64,000 bases of DNA from Vescimonas coprocola (lineage in GTDB: Bacteria; Bacillota; Clostridia; Oscillospirales; Oscillospiraceae), in assembly GCF_018408575.1 (NCBI RefSeq), contig NZ_AP023418.1:1888415-1952414 (forward strand), written 5' to 3'. Made by a program: the position numbers and the translations under genes. Positions within the stretch are counted from its first letter, which is position 1. Each line of letters begins with the position of its first letter. A model generated the notes under the pieces. That model saw nothing but the letters and a program-made list of their open reading frames with translations, ran no database searches and was not told the origin of the DNA. Below, piece by piece: positions 42,674 through 52,672 of the stretch.

Positions 42674-44086
42674 TTGGATAGAAAAACAGTTCTTCTGGAC
42701 GAAGCGCAGCTGGAGCGGCAGCGGGAGTATACCCGCCAGCTGGCGGCCCTCCATCAGCAGCGGGGCAAGCCCGTCTATGCGCTGGTGGACACCTTCGGCT
42801 GCCAGCAGAATGTGGCCGACAGCCAGCACATTCTGGGTATGCTGCGGGACATGGGCTGCCAGTTCACCGACGACGCCGCTCAGGCGGATATCGTGGTGCT
42901 GAATACCTGCGCCATCCGGGATCACGCCGAAAAGCGGGTCTACGGCAATCTGGGGGCGTTGACCCACACGAAAAAGCAGAACCCGGAGCAGGTCATCTGC
43001 CTGTGCGGATGCATGGCCCAGCGGCCGGAGGTGGCGGAGAAGGTGCGCCAGAGCTATCGCCACGTGGATCTGGTGTTCGGGCCGCAGGCGCTGTGGAAGT
43101 TCCCGGAGCTTCTGTACCGGGTCTATACCCGGCGGGGGCGTGTGTTCTCCGTGGAGGATGAACACGGCACCATCGCCGAGGGGATGCCCGTGGTGCGGGA
43201 AGGCAATGTCCGGGCTTGGGTGTCCATCATGTACGGGTGCAACAACTTCTGCTCATACTGCATCGTCCCCTACGTCCGGGGCCGGGAGCGCAGCCGTGAG
43301 CCCCAGTGCATCATCGATGACGTGCGGCAGCTGGCCGCCGAGGGGTATAAGGAAATCACTCTGCTGGGGCAGAACGTCAACTCCTACGGCAAGGATCTGG
43401 AGACGCCGTGGGACTTTGCCGACCTCCTGCGGGAGCTGGACAAAATCGAGGGGGACTATCTGATCCGGTTCATGTCCTCCCAGCCCAAGGACGCCACCCC
43501 CAAGCTGTTTGACACCATGGCCCGGAGCAGGCACGTGGCCCACCAGCTGCACCTGCCGGTGCAGTCCGGCTGCGACCGGGTGCTGCGGGCCATGAACCGG
43601 CCCTATGACCGGGCCAAGTATCTGGAGCTCATCACCTATGCCCGGAAGGTCATGCCCGATCTGGTGCTGACCTCGGATGTCATCATCGGCTTCCCCGGCG
43701 AGACGGAGGCGGAGGCTATGGAGACGGTGGAGCTGGTGCGGCAGGTGGAATTCGACGCCCTGTTCACCTTCATCTTCTCTCCCCGGCCCGGTACGCCGGC
43801 GGCCAAAATGGACGATCCCGTCCCCCGCAGCGAGAAGCAGAAGTGGTTCGACACTCTCTGCGCCGTGCAGAACGATATCTCCGCCCGGCTCCACGCCCGA
43901 TATGTGGGCCAGACCCTGCGTGTGCTGGTGGACGGCCGCACCGACGACGCGCGCTGGCCCCTATCCGCCCGGACGGCGGGAGGACGGCTGGTACATCTGG
44001 TGGGCGACGAGGACGCTCTGGGCCAGTACCGGCAGGTACGCATCACCGACAGCAACACCTGGGCGCTGTTCGGGGAGATGGTATGA
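42674..44086 (+). CDS. miaB: tRNA-2-methylthio-N6-dimethylallyladenosine synthase
   Basis: This 470-residue radical-SAM methylthiotransferase adds the 2-methylthio group to i6A37. Three N-terminal cysteines for the second cluster are visible (DTFGCQQN, NTCAIRDHA, CLCGCMAQ). The radical-SAM motif is CNNFCSYC, and a C-terminal TRAM domain is present. The start codon is TTG, six bases after GGAGG. The substrate is made by MiaA, encoded four genes downstream, so the two steps of the pathway are clustered with mutSL and hfq. Confidence 0.95.
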   Translation: MDRKTVLLDEAQLERQREYTRQLAALHQQRGKPVYALVDTFGCQQNVADSQHILGMLRDMGCQFTDDAAQADIVVLNTCAIRDHAEKRVYGNLGALTHTKKQNPEQVICLCGCMAQRPEVAEKVRQSYRHVDLVFGPQALWKFPELLYRVYTRRGRVFSVEDEHGTIAEGMPVVREGNVRAWVSIMYGCNNFCSYCIVPYVRGRERSREPQCIIDDVRQLAAEGYKEITLLGQNVNSYGKDLETPWDFADLLRELDKIEGDYLIRFMSSQPKDATPKLFDTMARSRHVAHQLHLPVQSGCDRVLRAMNRPYDRAKYLELITYARKVMPDLVLTSDVIIGFPGETEAEAMETVELVRQVEFDALFTFIFSPRPGTPAAKMDDPVPRSEKQKWFDTLCAVQNDISARLHARYVGQTLRVLVDGRTDDARWPLSARTAGGRLVHLVGDEDALGQYRQVRITDSNTWALFGEMV

Positions 44087-44215
44087 CCCTCCCTCAGTAA
44101 ATGGGCTGGTGGAAGAGTTTTCCACCTGTCAGCCCGGTGTTTTGCACTTTTCAACAGGTTTTTCCACCAAATTCGATCGCTTTCACTTATTTCTGGCAGA
44201 AAGAGGTATGAGGGT

Positions 44216-46819
44216 ATGGCAGAAATGACGCCCATGATGCGCCAATATATGGAAATCAAGGAGCAAAACAAGGACTCCATCCTGTTCTTTCGGCTGGGGG
44301 ATTTTTACGAGATGTTCGGGGACGACGCCCGGAAGGCGTCCCGTGAGCTGGATCTGACCCTTACCACACGGGATAAGGACAAGAACAAGTCCTTCGAGGA
44401 GAAGATCCCCATGTGCGGCATCCCGTACCACGCCTCCGACGCCTACATCGCCCGGCTCATCGCCAAGGGCTACAAGGTGGCCATCTGCGAGCAGACGGAG
44501 GATCCTGCCGCCGCCAAGGGGCTGGTGGAGCGGGACATCGTCCGCATTGTGACGCCGGGTACCGTCATCGACTCCGCCTGTCTGGAGGAGGGGCGCAGCA
44601 ACTTCTGCGCCGGAATCTATCTGGACGGCGACTACGCCGGGTTCAGCGTGTGCGATATCTCCACGGGGCAGACCCATGTGACGGCCTTCTCCGGGCCGGA
44701 TCGGGAGGCCCACCTGCAAAATGAGCTGGGGCGCTTCGCCCCGGCGGAGGCGGTGCTGAATCCCGGCGCCGCCGAGGATACGGCCCTGCGGGCGCTGCTG
44801 GAGGACAAGCTCCGGTGCCACGTGGAGCGCCTGCCCGCCGGGCGATTCCAGCTGCCCGCCGCCGAAAAGCGCATCCGCCAGCAGTTCGGGGACGATGCCG
44901 CCCAGCGGCTGCCCCGTGACAATCCGGCGGCTATGCTGGCGCTGGGTGCTCTGCTGGACTATCTGCACGATACCCAGAAAACGGACCTGAACCATGTAGA
45001 CCGGCTGGACTACTACCGGCAGGGACAGTTCATGGAGCTGGATCTGACGGCCCGGCGGAATCTGGAGCTGACGGAAACTCTGCGGGGCAAGGAGAAAAAG
45101 GGCAGCCTTCTGTGGGTGCTGGACAAGACCAAGACCGCCATGGGCGCACGGCTGCTGCGAAGCTGGCTGGAGCGGCCCCTGCTGTCCGTCTCCGCCATCG
45201 CACGGCGCAACGACGCCGTGGCGGCGCTGGTGAAGCACACCGTGCAGCGGGAGGAGCTGATCCTGGCCCTCACCGGCATCGGGGACATGGAGCGGCTCAT
45301 GGGCCGCATCGTCTACGGCAGTGCCGGAGGCCGGGACATGGTGTCCCTGAAAAACGCCATGGATCATCTGCCTGCCATCCGGCAGCAGCTGGCCGCCTTC
45401 GAGGGCGGACACCTGCGGGAGCTGGGCGCACGGCTGGACCCGCTGGAGGATCTGGCGGAGGTCATCGGCAGGACTTTGCAGGACGATCCCCCCTTCTCCG
45501 TGCGGGAGGGTGAGTTCATCCGGGACGGCTTTGACCCGGAAGTGGACCGGCTGCGGGGCATCCTCCACGGCGGCAAGGGCATCATCGCCTCCATGGAGGC
45601 TGCCGAGAAGGAAAAGACCGGCATCCGCACCCTGAAGATCGGCTATAACAAGGTATTCGGCTACTACATCGAGGTCTCCAACTCCTTTAAGGAGCTGGTG
45701 CCGGAGACATACATCCGCAAGCAGACGCTGGTCAACGGCGAGCGCTACATCACACAGGAGCTGAAGGATCTGGAGCACGATATTCTCTCTGCCTCCGACC
45801 GGGATGCGGCGCTGGAATATGAGCTGTTCACCCGGCTGCGCCAGACCCTGTGCGACGCCGTGACCCGGGTACAGGGGGCCGCCGCCGTAGTGGCGGAGCT
45901 GGACTGCCTGTGCTCGCTGGCGGCGGTGGCGGTGAAGAACAACTACTGCTGCCCGGTGGTAGATGAGTCCGGGGTCATTGAAATTCACGACGGCCGCCAC
46001 CCGGTAGTGGAGTGTATGCGCCCCGACGCCATGTTCGTCCCCAACGACACCTACATGGGGGAGAAAGAGAACCGGGCCGCCATCATCACCGGCCCCAACA
46101 TGGCGGGTAAGTCCACCTATATGCGGCAGGCGGCCCTGATGGTGCTCATGGCTCAGATCGGCTCCTTCGTGCCGGCCAAGGCCGCCCGCATCGGCATCGT
46201 GGACCGCATTTTCACCCGCATCGGCGCCTCCGACGACCTGTCGGCGGGGCAGTCCACCTTTATGGTGGAGATGACGGAGGTCAGCGATATCCTCCGCTGC
46301 GCCACCTCCCGAAGTCTTTTGATCTTAGATGAAATTGGGCGGGGCACCTCTACCTTTGACGGCATGAGCATCGCACGGGCGGTGCTGGAATACTGCGCCG
46401 ACCCCAAAAAGCTGGGGGCCAAGACCCTGTTCGCCACCCACTATCACGAGCTGACCGCCATGGAGGGGACCCTCCCCGGCGTGAAGAACTATAACATCGC
46501 CGTCAAGACCCGTGGGGAGGATATCATCTTCCTACGGAAGATCATCCCCGGCGGCGCAGACCGCAGCTACGGCATCGAGGTGGCTCGTCTGGCGGGCCTG
46601 CCGTCCACGGTAGTCAATCGAGCCAAGAAGATCCTCCGCCAACTGGAGGAAGAAGCCGGACGACCCGCCCCGGCGGTGCAGGCACAGGAGGATCAGGTAT
46701 CCCTGACGGCCCTGTCGGAGGGGGAGGTCATCGACCAGCTGCGCCGGGCGCAGGTGGATACCCTCAGCCCGCTGGAGGCTCTGAATCTGCTGTACGAGCT
46801 GAAAAAGAAGCTGAACTGA
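44216..46819 (+). CDS. mutS: DNA mismatch repair protein MutS
   Basis: This 867-residue mismatch sensor carries the Phe-x-Glu mismatch-wedge motif in GDFYEMFGDD, clamp and lever domains in the middle, the ATPase Walker A GPNMAGKST and Walker B LLILDEIGRGTS, and a C-terminal helix-turn-helix. The length is normal and the frame intact, in contrast to mutL next to it. The 129-base gap before it has a GGTGGAA/TTCCACC inverted repeat at about 44109-44128. Confidence 0.97.
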   Translation: MAEMTPMMRQYMEIKEQNKDSILFFRLGDFYEMFGDDARKASRELDLTLTTRDKDKNKSFEEKIPMCGIPYHASDAYIARLIAKGYKVAICEQTEDPAAAKGLVERDIVRIVTPGTVIDSACLEEGRSNFCAGIYLDGDYAGFSVCDISTGQTHVTAFSGPDREAHLQNELGRFAPAEAVLNPGAAEDTALRALLEDKLRCHVERLPAGRFQLPAAEKRIRQQFGDDAAQRLPRDNPAAMLALGALLDYLHDTQKTDLNHVDRLDYYRQGQFMELDLTARRNLELTETLRGKEKKGSLLWVLDKTKTAMGARLLRSWLERPLLSVSAIARRNDAVAALVKHTVQREELILALTGIGDMERLMGRIVYGSAGGRDMVSLKNAMDHLPAIRQQLAAFEGGHLRELGARLDPLEDLAEVIGRTLQDDPPFSVREGEFIRDGFDPEVDRLRGILHGGKGIIASMEAAEKEKTGIRTLKIGYNKVFGYYIEVSNSFKELVPETYIRKQTLVNGERYITQELKDLEHDILSASDRDAALEYELFTRLRQTLCDAVTRVQGAAAVVAELDCLCSLAAVAVKNNYCCPVVDESGVIEIHDGRHPVVECMRPDAMFVPNDTYMGEKENRAAIITGPNMAGKSTYMRQAALMVLMAQIGSFVPAKAARIGIVDRIFTRIGASDDLSAGQSTFMVEMTEVSDILRCATSRSLLILDEIGRGTSTFDGMSIARAVLEYCADPKKLGAKTLFATHYHELTAMEGTLPGVKNYNIAVKTRGEDIIFLRKIIPGGADRSYGIEVARLAGLPSTVVNRAKKILRQLEEEAGRPAPAVQAQEDQVSLTALSEGEVIDQLRRAQVDTLSPLEALNLLYELKKKLN

Positions 46820-46863
46820 CGGGAGTTTATCCCGTCCACGAACCTCTGTGAAAGGAGCGCTCT

Positions 46864-48800
46864 ATGCCTGATATTCAATGCCTGCCCAGCCACGTGGCGG
46901 ACCTCATCGCCGCCGGCGAGGTGGTGGAGCGGCCCGCCAGCGTGGCCAAGGAGCTGCTGGAGAACGCCATCGACGCTGGGGCCTCTGCCATTGTGGTGGA
47001 GATCCAGCACGGCGGACTGACCTATCTGCGGATCGCTGACAACGGCTGCGGCATCGACGCCGAGCAGCTGCCCACGGCCTTCCTGCGCCATGCCACCAGC
47101 AAGCTGCGGACGGCGGCAGATCTGGCCGCCATCGGTACGCTGGGCTTCCGGGGCGAGGCGCTGGCCGCCATCTCCGCCGTGTCACGGGTGGATATCTTCT
47201 CCCGGCGGACGGGGGCGGAGACGGGGGCCTCCCTGCATCTGGAGGGGGGCGTCCCCGGTCAGGTGGAGGAGGTGGGCTGCCCGGATGGTACCACCATCTG
47301 CGTCCGGGACCTGTTTTACAACACCCCCGCCCGAATGAAATTTATGAAGAAGGATTCTGCCGAGGGGCCGCCGTCAGCGGTATCGTGCAGCATCTGGCCC
47401 TGAGCCACCCGGAGATCTCCTTCAAGCTCATCCGGGATGGTATGGAACTGCTGCACACCCCCGGCGACGGAGATCTGCAGTCGGCGGTATACGCCGCCAT
47501 GGGGCGGGATTTCGCCATGGGACTGCTGCCCATCAGCGGATGCAGCGGCGATATCTCCGTGGAGGGATTTGTCACCAAGCCCCTCAACGGCCACGGCACC
47601 CGTGGCCGCCAGCTGTTCTTCGTCAACGGCCGGTTCATCAAGAGCCAACTGCTGACAGCGGCGCTGGAGGAGGCCTACCGCAACCAACTGCTGAAGGGAA
47701 AGTTCCCCGGCTGCGTGCTGCGGCTCACCATGCCCGCCGACCGGTTGGATGTCAATGTCCACCCCGCCAAGACGGTGGTGAAATTCGTCAACGACAAGGA
47801 GGCCTTCAACGCCGTGTATTACACGGTGCTGGACGCCCTGAATACACCGACTCCGCAGCCCCAAAAGCCCCGGCAGGAGTCCTTTTACCAGACCATGACG
47901 GTGCAGCAGTACCGGGAGCGGGCGCCGCAGCCGGAGGAGAAGAAGCCTCTGGGCTCCTACACCGTCCGGCCCGCCGCACCGGCCTCCCAGCCGCTGGAGG
48001 TCCACGACGTGGCCCCCCGAAGGGGGGAGAGCTTCACCGTCACCTCCTCCGGCGTCAGCTATCGCATCACGCCCCCCGCCGTGCAGAAGGAACCATCGGC
48101 CCCGGCGGCATCCGTGCCGGAGGAGACCGTTCCCGTCCCGGCGGAGCCGGTGCAGGAGACGAGCGTTCCGTCCCCCGCAGAGGAGAAAGCCGTCCCGCAA
48201 AGTGCAGCACAGCAGACGGTGGAGCCGGTGTGCCAGACCCCATGGCGGGTGGTCGGCGAGGTACTGCGGACGTACATCATCTGCGAGGACGACCAGGAGA
48301 ATGTATGGCTCATCGACAAGCACGCCGCCCATGAGCGGGTGCGGTTCGATGCCCTGAAAAATCATACCCAGCCGGTGATGTCCCAGCAGCTTCTGTCGCC
48401 GCTGGCGGTGGAGCTGTCGGCGGAGGATGCCGCCTCCCTGCTGGAGCAGCTGCCGCTGCTGGAGGAATTCGGCTTTGTGTGCGAGGACTTCGGAGACGGC
48501 ACGGTGCTGGTGCGGCAGGTGCCGTCGGATCTGGAGGTGGGGGATGTCCCCGCCGCTCTGGAGGAGCTGGCAGAGGATCTGCGGCTGAACCGGGCCGATC
48601 CCACCGCCGCACGGGACAGTCTGCTCCAGACCATGGCCTGCAAATCCGCCATCAAGGCGGGGATGTGGTCCGATCCCTCGGAGCTTCAGGCGCTGGCGGA
48701 TAAGGTGCAGAGCGGTGAGATCCGCTACTGCCCCCATGGCCGCCCGGTGGCGGTAAAGCTCAGTAAGTACGAAATGGAGAAGATGTTCAAAAGGGCGTAA
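46864..48800 (+). pseudogene. mutL: DNA mismatch repair protein MutL, frameshifted
   Basis: The N-terminal GHKL ATPase part (residues 1-167) is intact with ENAIDAGA, DNGCGID and GTLGFRGEALAAIS, and runs in one frame to about 47367. There the sequence GAGGGGCCGCC shifts the reading and a stop follows at 47401-47403. The second part, in the -1 frame from about 47367 to 48800, carries the transducer domain (HPEISFKLIRDGMELLHTP), the NGRFIKSQL segment and the complete C-terminal dimerisation domain. Restoring one G in the run at 47364-47367 would give the normal AEGAAVSGIVQHLAL. The damage is therefore one base: a real inactivation, a sequencing error, or slippage-tolerated recoding. A normal MutL would be about 645 residues. 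Confidence 0.9.
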
Positions 48801-48807
48801 GTGCTTC

Positions 48808-48864
48808 TTTGCCTCCGGCGACCCACTTTCCTCAGCAGCCGGGAAAGCGCCCGCCGGCGGCAAA
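48808..48864. repeat. Palindromic intergenic element between mutL and miaA
   Basis: TTTGCCTCCGGCG (48808-48820) pairs with CGCCGGCGGCAAA (48852-48864) with one mismatch, and an inner stem CTTTCC/GGAAAG extends the hairpin. The motif TTTGCCTCCGGCG recurs at 57460-57475 and 57487-57502, suggesting a dispersed REP-like family. Confidence 0.6.
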
Positions 48865-48896
48865 AAAGAAAGAACCATCGGGAAAGGAGTCTCCCT

Positions 48897-49841
48897 ATGA
48901 TCCCACAGATCATCTGCGTGGTGGGTCCCACCGCCACGGGAAAAACGAAAATGGGCGTGGCGCTGGCCCACCGCTTCGGCGGCGAGGTGGTGTCCGTGGA
49001 CTCCATGCAGATCTATCGGGGCATGGCCATCGGCACCGCCGCCCCCACTCCGGAGGAGATGGAGGGCATCCCCCACCACATGGTGGGCGTGGCCGATCCC
49101 GCCGAGAGCTGGTCCGTGGCCCGGTTCGTATCGGAGGCCGATATCTGTGTGCAGGATATCCTCCGCCGGGGCCGCCGCCCTATTCTGGTGGGCGGCACGG
49201 GACTGTATCTGGAGTCCCTGATCCGTGGCACGGACTTTGCCGCCGGAAGCGCCGACGGCGAGACCCGGCAGCGTTTGCAGCAGCGGCTGGAGCAGGAGGG
49301 CGTCGGCCCGCTGCTGGCGGAATTGCGGGCCATCGACCCGGGCAGCGCCGCAAGGCTCCATCCCAGCGACGAAAAACGCATCCTCCGGGCGCTGGAGGTG
49401 TGGTATGAGACCGGCGAGACCATCACCCAGCACGACCGTCGCACCCGGCAGCAGCCGCCCCGCTATCAGGCCGCTTACATCGGCCTGAGCTTTCAGGATC
49501 GGGCGCAGCTGCGCCGCCGCATCGACCTGCGGGTGGATGAGATGGTGCGGCAGGGGCTGCTGGAGGAGGTGCAGGCCCTGCTGGCAGCGGGGCTGCCTCC
49601 CACCGCTACGGCGTGGCAGGCCATCGGCTACAAGCAGTTTCTGGCGGCGGCAGACGGCCGCTGCACCGTAACCGAGGCCATCGAGGAGGTCAAACTCCGC
49701 TCCCGGCAGTACGCCAAGCGGCAGCTGACATGGCTGCGGCGCAACCCGGACATTCACTGGATCCTGTGGGGAGAGGAGCCGAATTTTCCCCAGGGCCTGC
49801 AAAATGCGACAGAATATCTCACCGCTCTTGGCTTACGATAA
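48897..49841 (+). CDS. miaA: tRNA dimethylallyltransferase
   Basis: This 314-residue enzyme prenylates A37 of tRNAs reading UNN codons, making i6A. The P-loop [11 protein letters not shown], the catalytic-aspartate segment [12 protein letters not shown] and the motif [13 protein letters not shown] are diagnostic. The start is at MIPQIICVV with AAAGGAG upstream. It feeds MiaB, and hfq follows 52 bases downstream. Confidence 0.96.
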   Translation: MIPQIICVVGPTATGKTKMGVALAHRFGGEVVSVDSMQIYRGMAIGTAAPTPEEMEGIPHHMVGVADPAESWSVARFVSEADICVQDILRRGRRPILVGGTGLYLESLIRGTDFAAGSADGETRQRLQQRLEQEGVGPLLAELRAIDPGSAARLHPSDEKRILRALEVWYETGETITQHDRRTRQQPPRYQAAYIGLSFQDRAQLRRRIDLRVDEMVRQGLLEEVQALLAAGLPPTATAWQAIGYKQFLAAADGRCTVTEAIEEVKLRSRQYAKRQLTWLRRNPDIHWILWGEEPNFPQGLQNATEYLTALGLR

Positions 49842-49893
49842 GCCCAAGAGCGGACGGCACATCGTCCGCCAACAGAGAAAAGGAGCAGACGAT

Positions 49894-50139
49894 ATGCAAA
49901 AGAGCAACAACCTTCAGGAAATTTTCCTCACTAAGGCCCGCAAGCAGAGTATTCCCCTGACCATCTTTCTGATGAACGGCTTTCAACTGCGGGGCGTGGT
50001 GACGGGCTTTGACTGCTTCACCGTGGTGCTGGACACCGACGGCAAGCAGCAGATCATCTATAAGCACGCTATTTCCACCATCGTTCCCATTCACCCCGTC
50101 TCGCTGCAGGAGGAGCCCTGCTTGCCGTCGAACGAGTGA
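49894..50139 (+). CDS. hfq: RNA chaperone Hfq
   Basis: This is an 81-residue Sm-fold protein forming a hexameric ring that helps small RNAs pair with mRNAs. Sm1 ([20 protein letters not shown]) and Sm2 with the proximal-face motif YKHAIS are intact. The ATG with AAAAGGAG upstream is chosen over longer in-frame options. It follows miaA as in most bacteria. Its presence is consistent with trans-acting RNAs such as the candidate at 20840-21075. Confidence 0.96.
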   Translation: MQKSNNLQEIFLTKARKQSIPLTIFLMNGFQLRGVVTGFDCFTVVLDTDGKQQIIYKHAISTIVPIHPVSLQEEPCLPSNE

Positions 50140-50169
50140 GGCGTCCCAACATTCCACCAAGGAGGAGCC

Positions 50170-51381
50170 ATGAACAACACCCGTGTTTTCCGCTTTCTCA
50201 GCATCGCCCTGCTGGCGGCCATTGCGCTGTACTTCGCCGCACAGGGCTATTTTGCCCTGACGGACCCCTTCACCACCACGCTGGTCTATCAGAGCTCCGC
50301 CGAGGACACCATCGACGTCAGCGGCTGGCTGGTCCGGGACGAGGAGGTCCTCTCCGGTGAAAGCGGCACCGTGCGCCATGAGGTCAGCGAGGGCGAACGG
50401 GTGGGCAAGGGCCAGACGGTGGCCACGGTATACAGCGGCAGCGATGCGCTGGACACCGTGCAGCAGATCGAGGCCAAGGAACTGCAGCTGCAGCAGCTGC
50501 AATTCGCCCTGTCCTCCTATCTGAACCCCGACGCCACCCTGAAGCTGGACGGCTCCATCACCGAGAACCTGCTGAACATCCGCCGTTCCCTCTCCGGCGG
50601 TGACTACGGCGATGCGGCGGACCAGACGGCCCAGCTGAAGGCCGCCATCCTCAAGCGCAGCCACACCTACTCCTCCGGCGAGGAGATCGAGGCGGACATC
50701 GCCACGGTGCAAGGAGAGCTGTCCGCTCTGCGAAGCTCCCTCTCCGGGGCCCGGACGGTGACGGCAGAGCACTCCGGCACCTATTCCGCCGCCTGCGACG
50801 GCTATGAATCCCTGCTGACGCCGGATTTTTTGCAGTCCGTGACCCCCTCCCAGCTGGAGGGACTGCCCTCCGGCCAGACCGGCGGCAGCTCTCTGGGAAA
50901 GCTCATCATCGGGGAGAAGTGGTACTACACCGCCGTGATCACTGCGGAGCAGGCCCAGCAGCTGGAGAAGGGTGACTGGCTGACCCTGCGGTTTTCCAAG
51001 GGTGCTCAGCAGGATATCGACGCCCAGGTCACCTATCTCAGTGCCGCCGAGGACGGCAAGCAGGCGGTGGTGCTGACCTGCCGGGAGTATCTGGCCCAGA
51101 CCACCCAGCTGCGCCATCAGGCGGCTCAGCTGGTGCTGCGGTCCTATGAGGGACTGCGGATCCCCACCAACGCCCTGCGGATGAGCGAGGACAACCATCT
51201 GGGGGTCTACTGCGTGGTGGGCAAGGTGGCCAGCTTCAAGCCGGTGTCCATGGTCTATCGGGGCGACGGATACAGTCTGGTGCAGGCCGCCAGCCCGAGT
51301 CAGGACGTTTCCGTCCTGCGGCCGGGGGACGAGGTCATCGTCACCTCCAGTAAGCTCTCCGGCGGACAGATCGTGCAGTAG
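50170..51381 (+). CDS. HlyD-like membrane-anchored protein
   Basis: This 403-residue protein has one N-terminal transmembrane helix (FLSIALLAAIALYFAAQGYF) and an extracytoplasmic part. That part contains a biotinyl-lipoyl-like segment (GTVRHEVSEGERVGKGQTVA), a helical coiled region (about 95-135) and a beta-barrel C-terminus, as in membrane-fusion/HlyD proteins. No transporter partner is next to it. Its place just before yggS-sepF-divIVA is recurrent in Clostridia and suggests a cell-envelope or division link, but the function is unknown. AAGGAGG precedes the ATG. Confidence 0.75.
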   Translation: MNNTRVFRFLSIALLAAIALYFAAQGYFALTDPFTTTLVYQSSAEDTIDVSGWLVRDEEVLSGESGTVRHEVSEGERVGKGQTVATVYSGSDALDTVQQIEAKELQLQQLQFALSSYLNPDATLKLDGSITENLLNIRRSLSGGDYGDAADQTAQLKAAILKRSHTYSSGEEIEADIATVQGELSALRSSLSGARTVTAEHSGTYSAACDGYESLLTPDFLQSVTPSQLEGLPSGQTGGSSLGKLIIGEKWYYTAVITAEQAQQLEKGDWLTLRFSKGAQQDIDAQVTYLSAAEDGKQAVVLTCREYLAQTTQLRHQAAQLVLRSYEGLRIPTNALRMSEDNHLGVYCVVGKVASFKPVSMVYRGDGYSLVQAASPSQDVSVLRPGDEVIVTSSKLSGGQIVQ

Positions 51382-51456
51382 CAGCCGCCCAGCAGATGCC
51401 ATCGGCCAATAAGTGCAGCCACATAAATAGATTCCATCGGGAAAGGAAAGATCTGT

Positions 51457-52152
51457 ATGACCATTACGGAACACATTGCCGCCGTGCGGCGGGAGATGGC
51501 GGAGGCCGCCCGAGAAAGCGGCCGCAGCGAGCGGGACATTTTTCTGGTGGGCGCCAGCAAGATGAACGACGCCGCCGCCTGTCAGGAGGCCATCGCCGCC
51601 GGAGTGAACGCTCTGGGGGAGAACCGGGTGCAGGAGATGACCGCCAAGCTGGCTCAGAACGCCTATGACGGAGCGCCCCTGCACTTCATCGGCCATCTGC
51701 AGCGCAACAAGGTGCGGCAGGTGGTGGGCAAGGCCGCTCTCATCCAATCCATCGGCTCCGAGGCCCTGCTGCGGGAGGTGGAGAAGGAGGCTGCCCGGCA
51801 GCAGCTGGTGCAGGATATCCTGCTGGAGGTGAACATCGGCGGCGAGGAGGCCAAGAGCGGCTTTGCCCCGGAGGAGACGGAGGCGGCGGCCGTTCTGGCC
51901 CGTGAGCTGCCCCATGTCCGGGTCCGGGGACTGATGACCATCCCGCCGGTGGAGACGGTCCCCCACGGCAATCTGGTATATTTCGAGAAAATGCACCGTC
52001 TTTATGTTGACATAAACGGGAAAATATACGATAATAAATTAGAATACATCTCCATGGGCATGAGCGGCGACTTTGCCGATGCCATCCGGGCCGGCAGCAA
52101 TATGGTCCGGGTGGGGACTGCTATTTTCGGTGCCAGGGATTATACCAAATAA
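51457..52152 (+). CDS. PLP-binding homeostasis protein, YggS family
   Basis: This 231-residue single-domain PLP-binding barrel protein buffers pyridoxal phosphate and affects amino-acid pools; no enzyme activity is firmly known. The PLP lysine is in LVGASKMND (about residue 35), and the phosphate-binding C-terminal part GMSGDFADAIRAGSNMVRVG is clear. It heads a yggS-sepF-divIVA cluster, corresponding to the ylmE-sepF-divIVA locus of Bacillus. Confidence 0.93.
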   Translation: MTITEHIAAVRREMAEAARESGRSERDIFLVGASKMNDAAACQEAIAAGVNALGENRVQEMTAKLAQNAYDGAPLHFIGHLQRNKVRQVVGKAALIQSIGSEALLREVEKEAARQQLVQDILLEVNIGGEEAKSGFAPEETEAAAVLARELPHVRVRGLMTIPPVETVPHGNLVYFEKMHRLYVDINGKIYDNKLEYISMGMSGDFADAIRAGSNMVRVGTAIFGARDYTK

Positions 52153-52172
52153 AGAAACAGGAGGGTCTTTCC

Positions 52173-52637
52173 ATGAGCCTGATGGACGAATTTAAGAAGA
52201 TCATTCATCCCTATGACGATGAGGATGACGATTACGAGGAGGATGTGGGCCGTGACAGCGAGCCGACCTACTTCGAGCCCCGTGAACCCCGTGAGTCCTC
52301 CCGCCGCAAGGAGGTCCCTGCGGAGGAGCGGCGCAACAAGGTGGTGAACATCCACGCCACCACCCAGCTGAAGGTGGTGCTGGTAAAGCCGGAGCGCTTT
52401 GAAAACGCCTCGGAGATCGCTGACCATCTGCGGGAAAAGCGCACGGTGGTGCTGAATCTGGAGGGTACCAACAAGGATGTGGCCCGGCGGCTGGTGGATT
52501 TCCTCTCCGGCGTGGCCTACGCCGGTGACGGGAAGATCAAGAAGGTCTCCACCAATACCTATATCATCACGCCCTATTCCGTGGATCTCATGGGCGACCT
52601 GATCGACGAGCTGGAGAACAACGGCCTGTACCTGTAA
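52173..52637 (+). CDS. sepF: Cell division protein SepF
   Basis: This 154-residue membrane-associated protein bundles FtsZ and tethers it to the membrane. A short amphipathic N-terminal helix (MSLMDEFKKIIHPY), an acidic linker with aspartate/glutamate runs and the C-terminal SepF domain (VVLVKPERFENASEIADHLR to GKIKKVSTNTYIITPYSVDL) are all present. AGGAGG precedes the ATG. It follows yggS by 20 bases. Confidence 0.94.
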   Translation: MSLMDEFKKIIHPYDDEDDDYEEDVGRDSEPTYFEPREPRESSRRKEVPAEERRNKVVNIHATTQLKVVLVKPERFENASEIADHLREKRTVVLNLEGTNKDVARRLVDFLSGVAYAGDGKIKKVSTNTYIITPYSVDLMGDLIDELENNGLYL

Positions 52638-52672
52638 GGGCCGGATAGAGATGTAAATCGGAGGGATAGATC

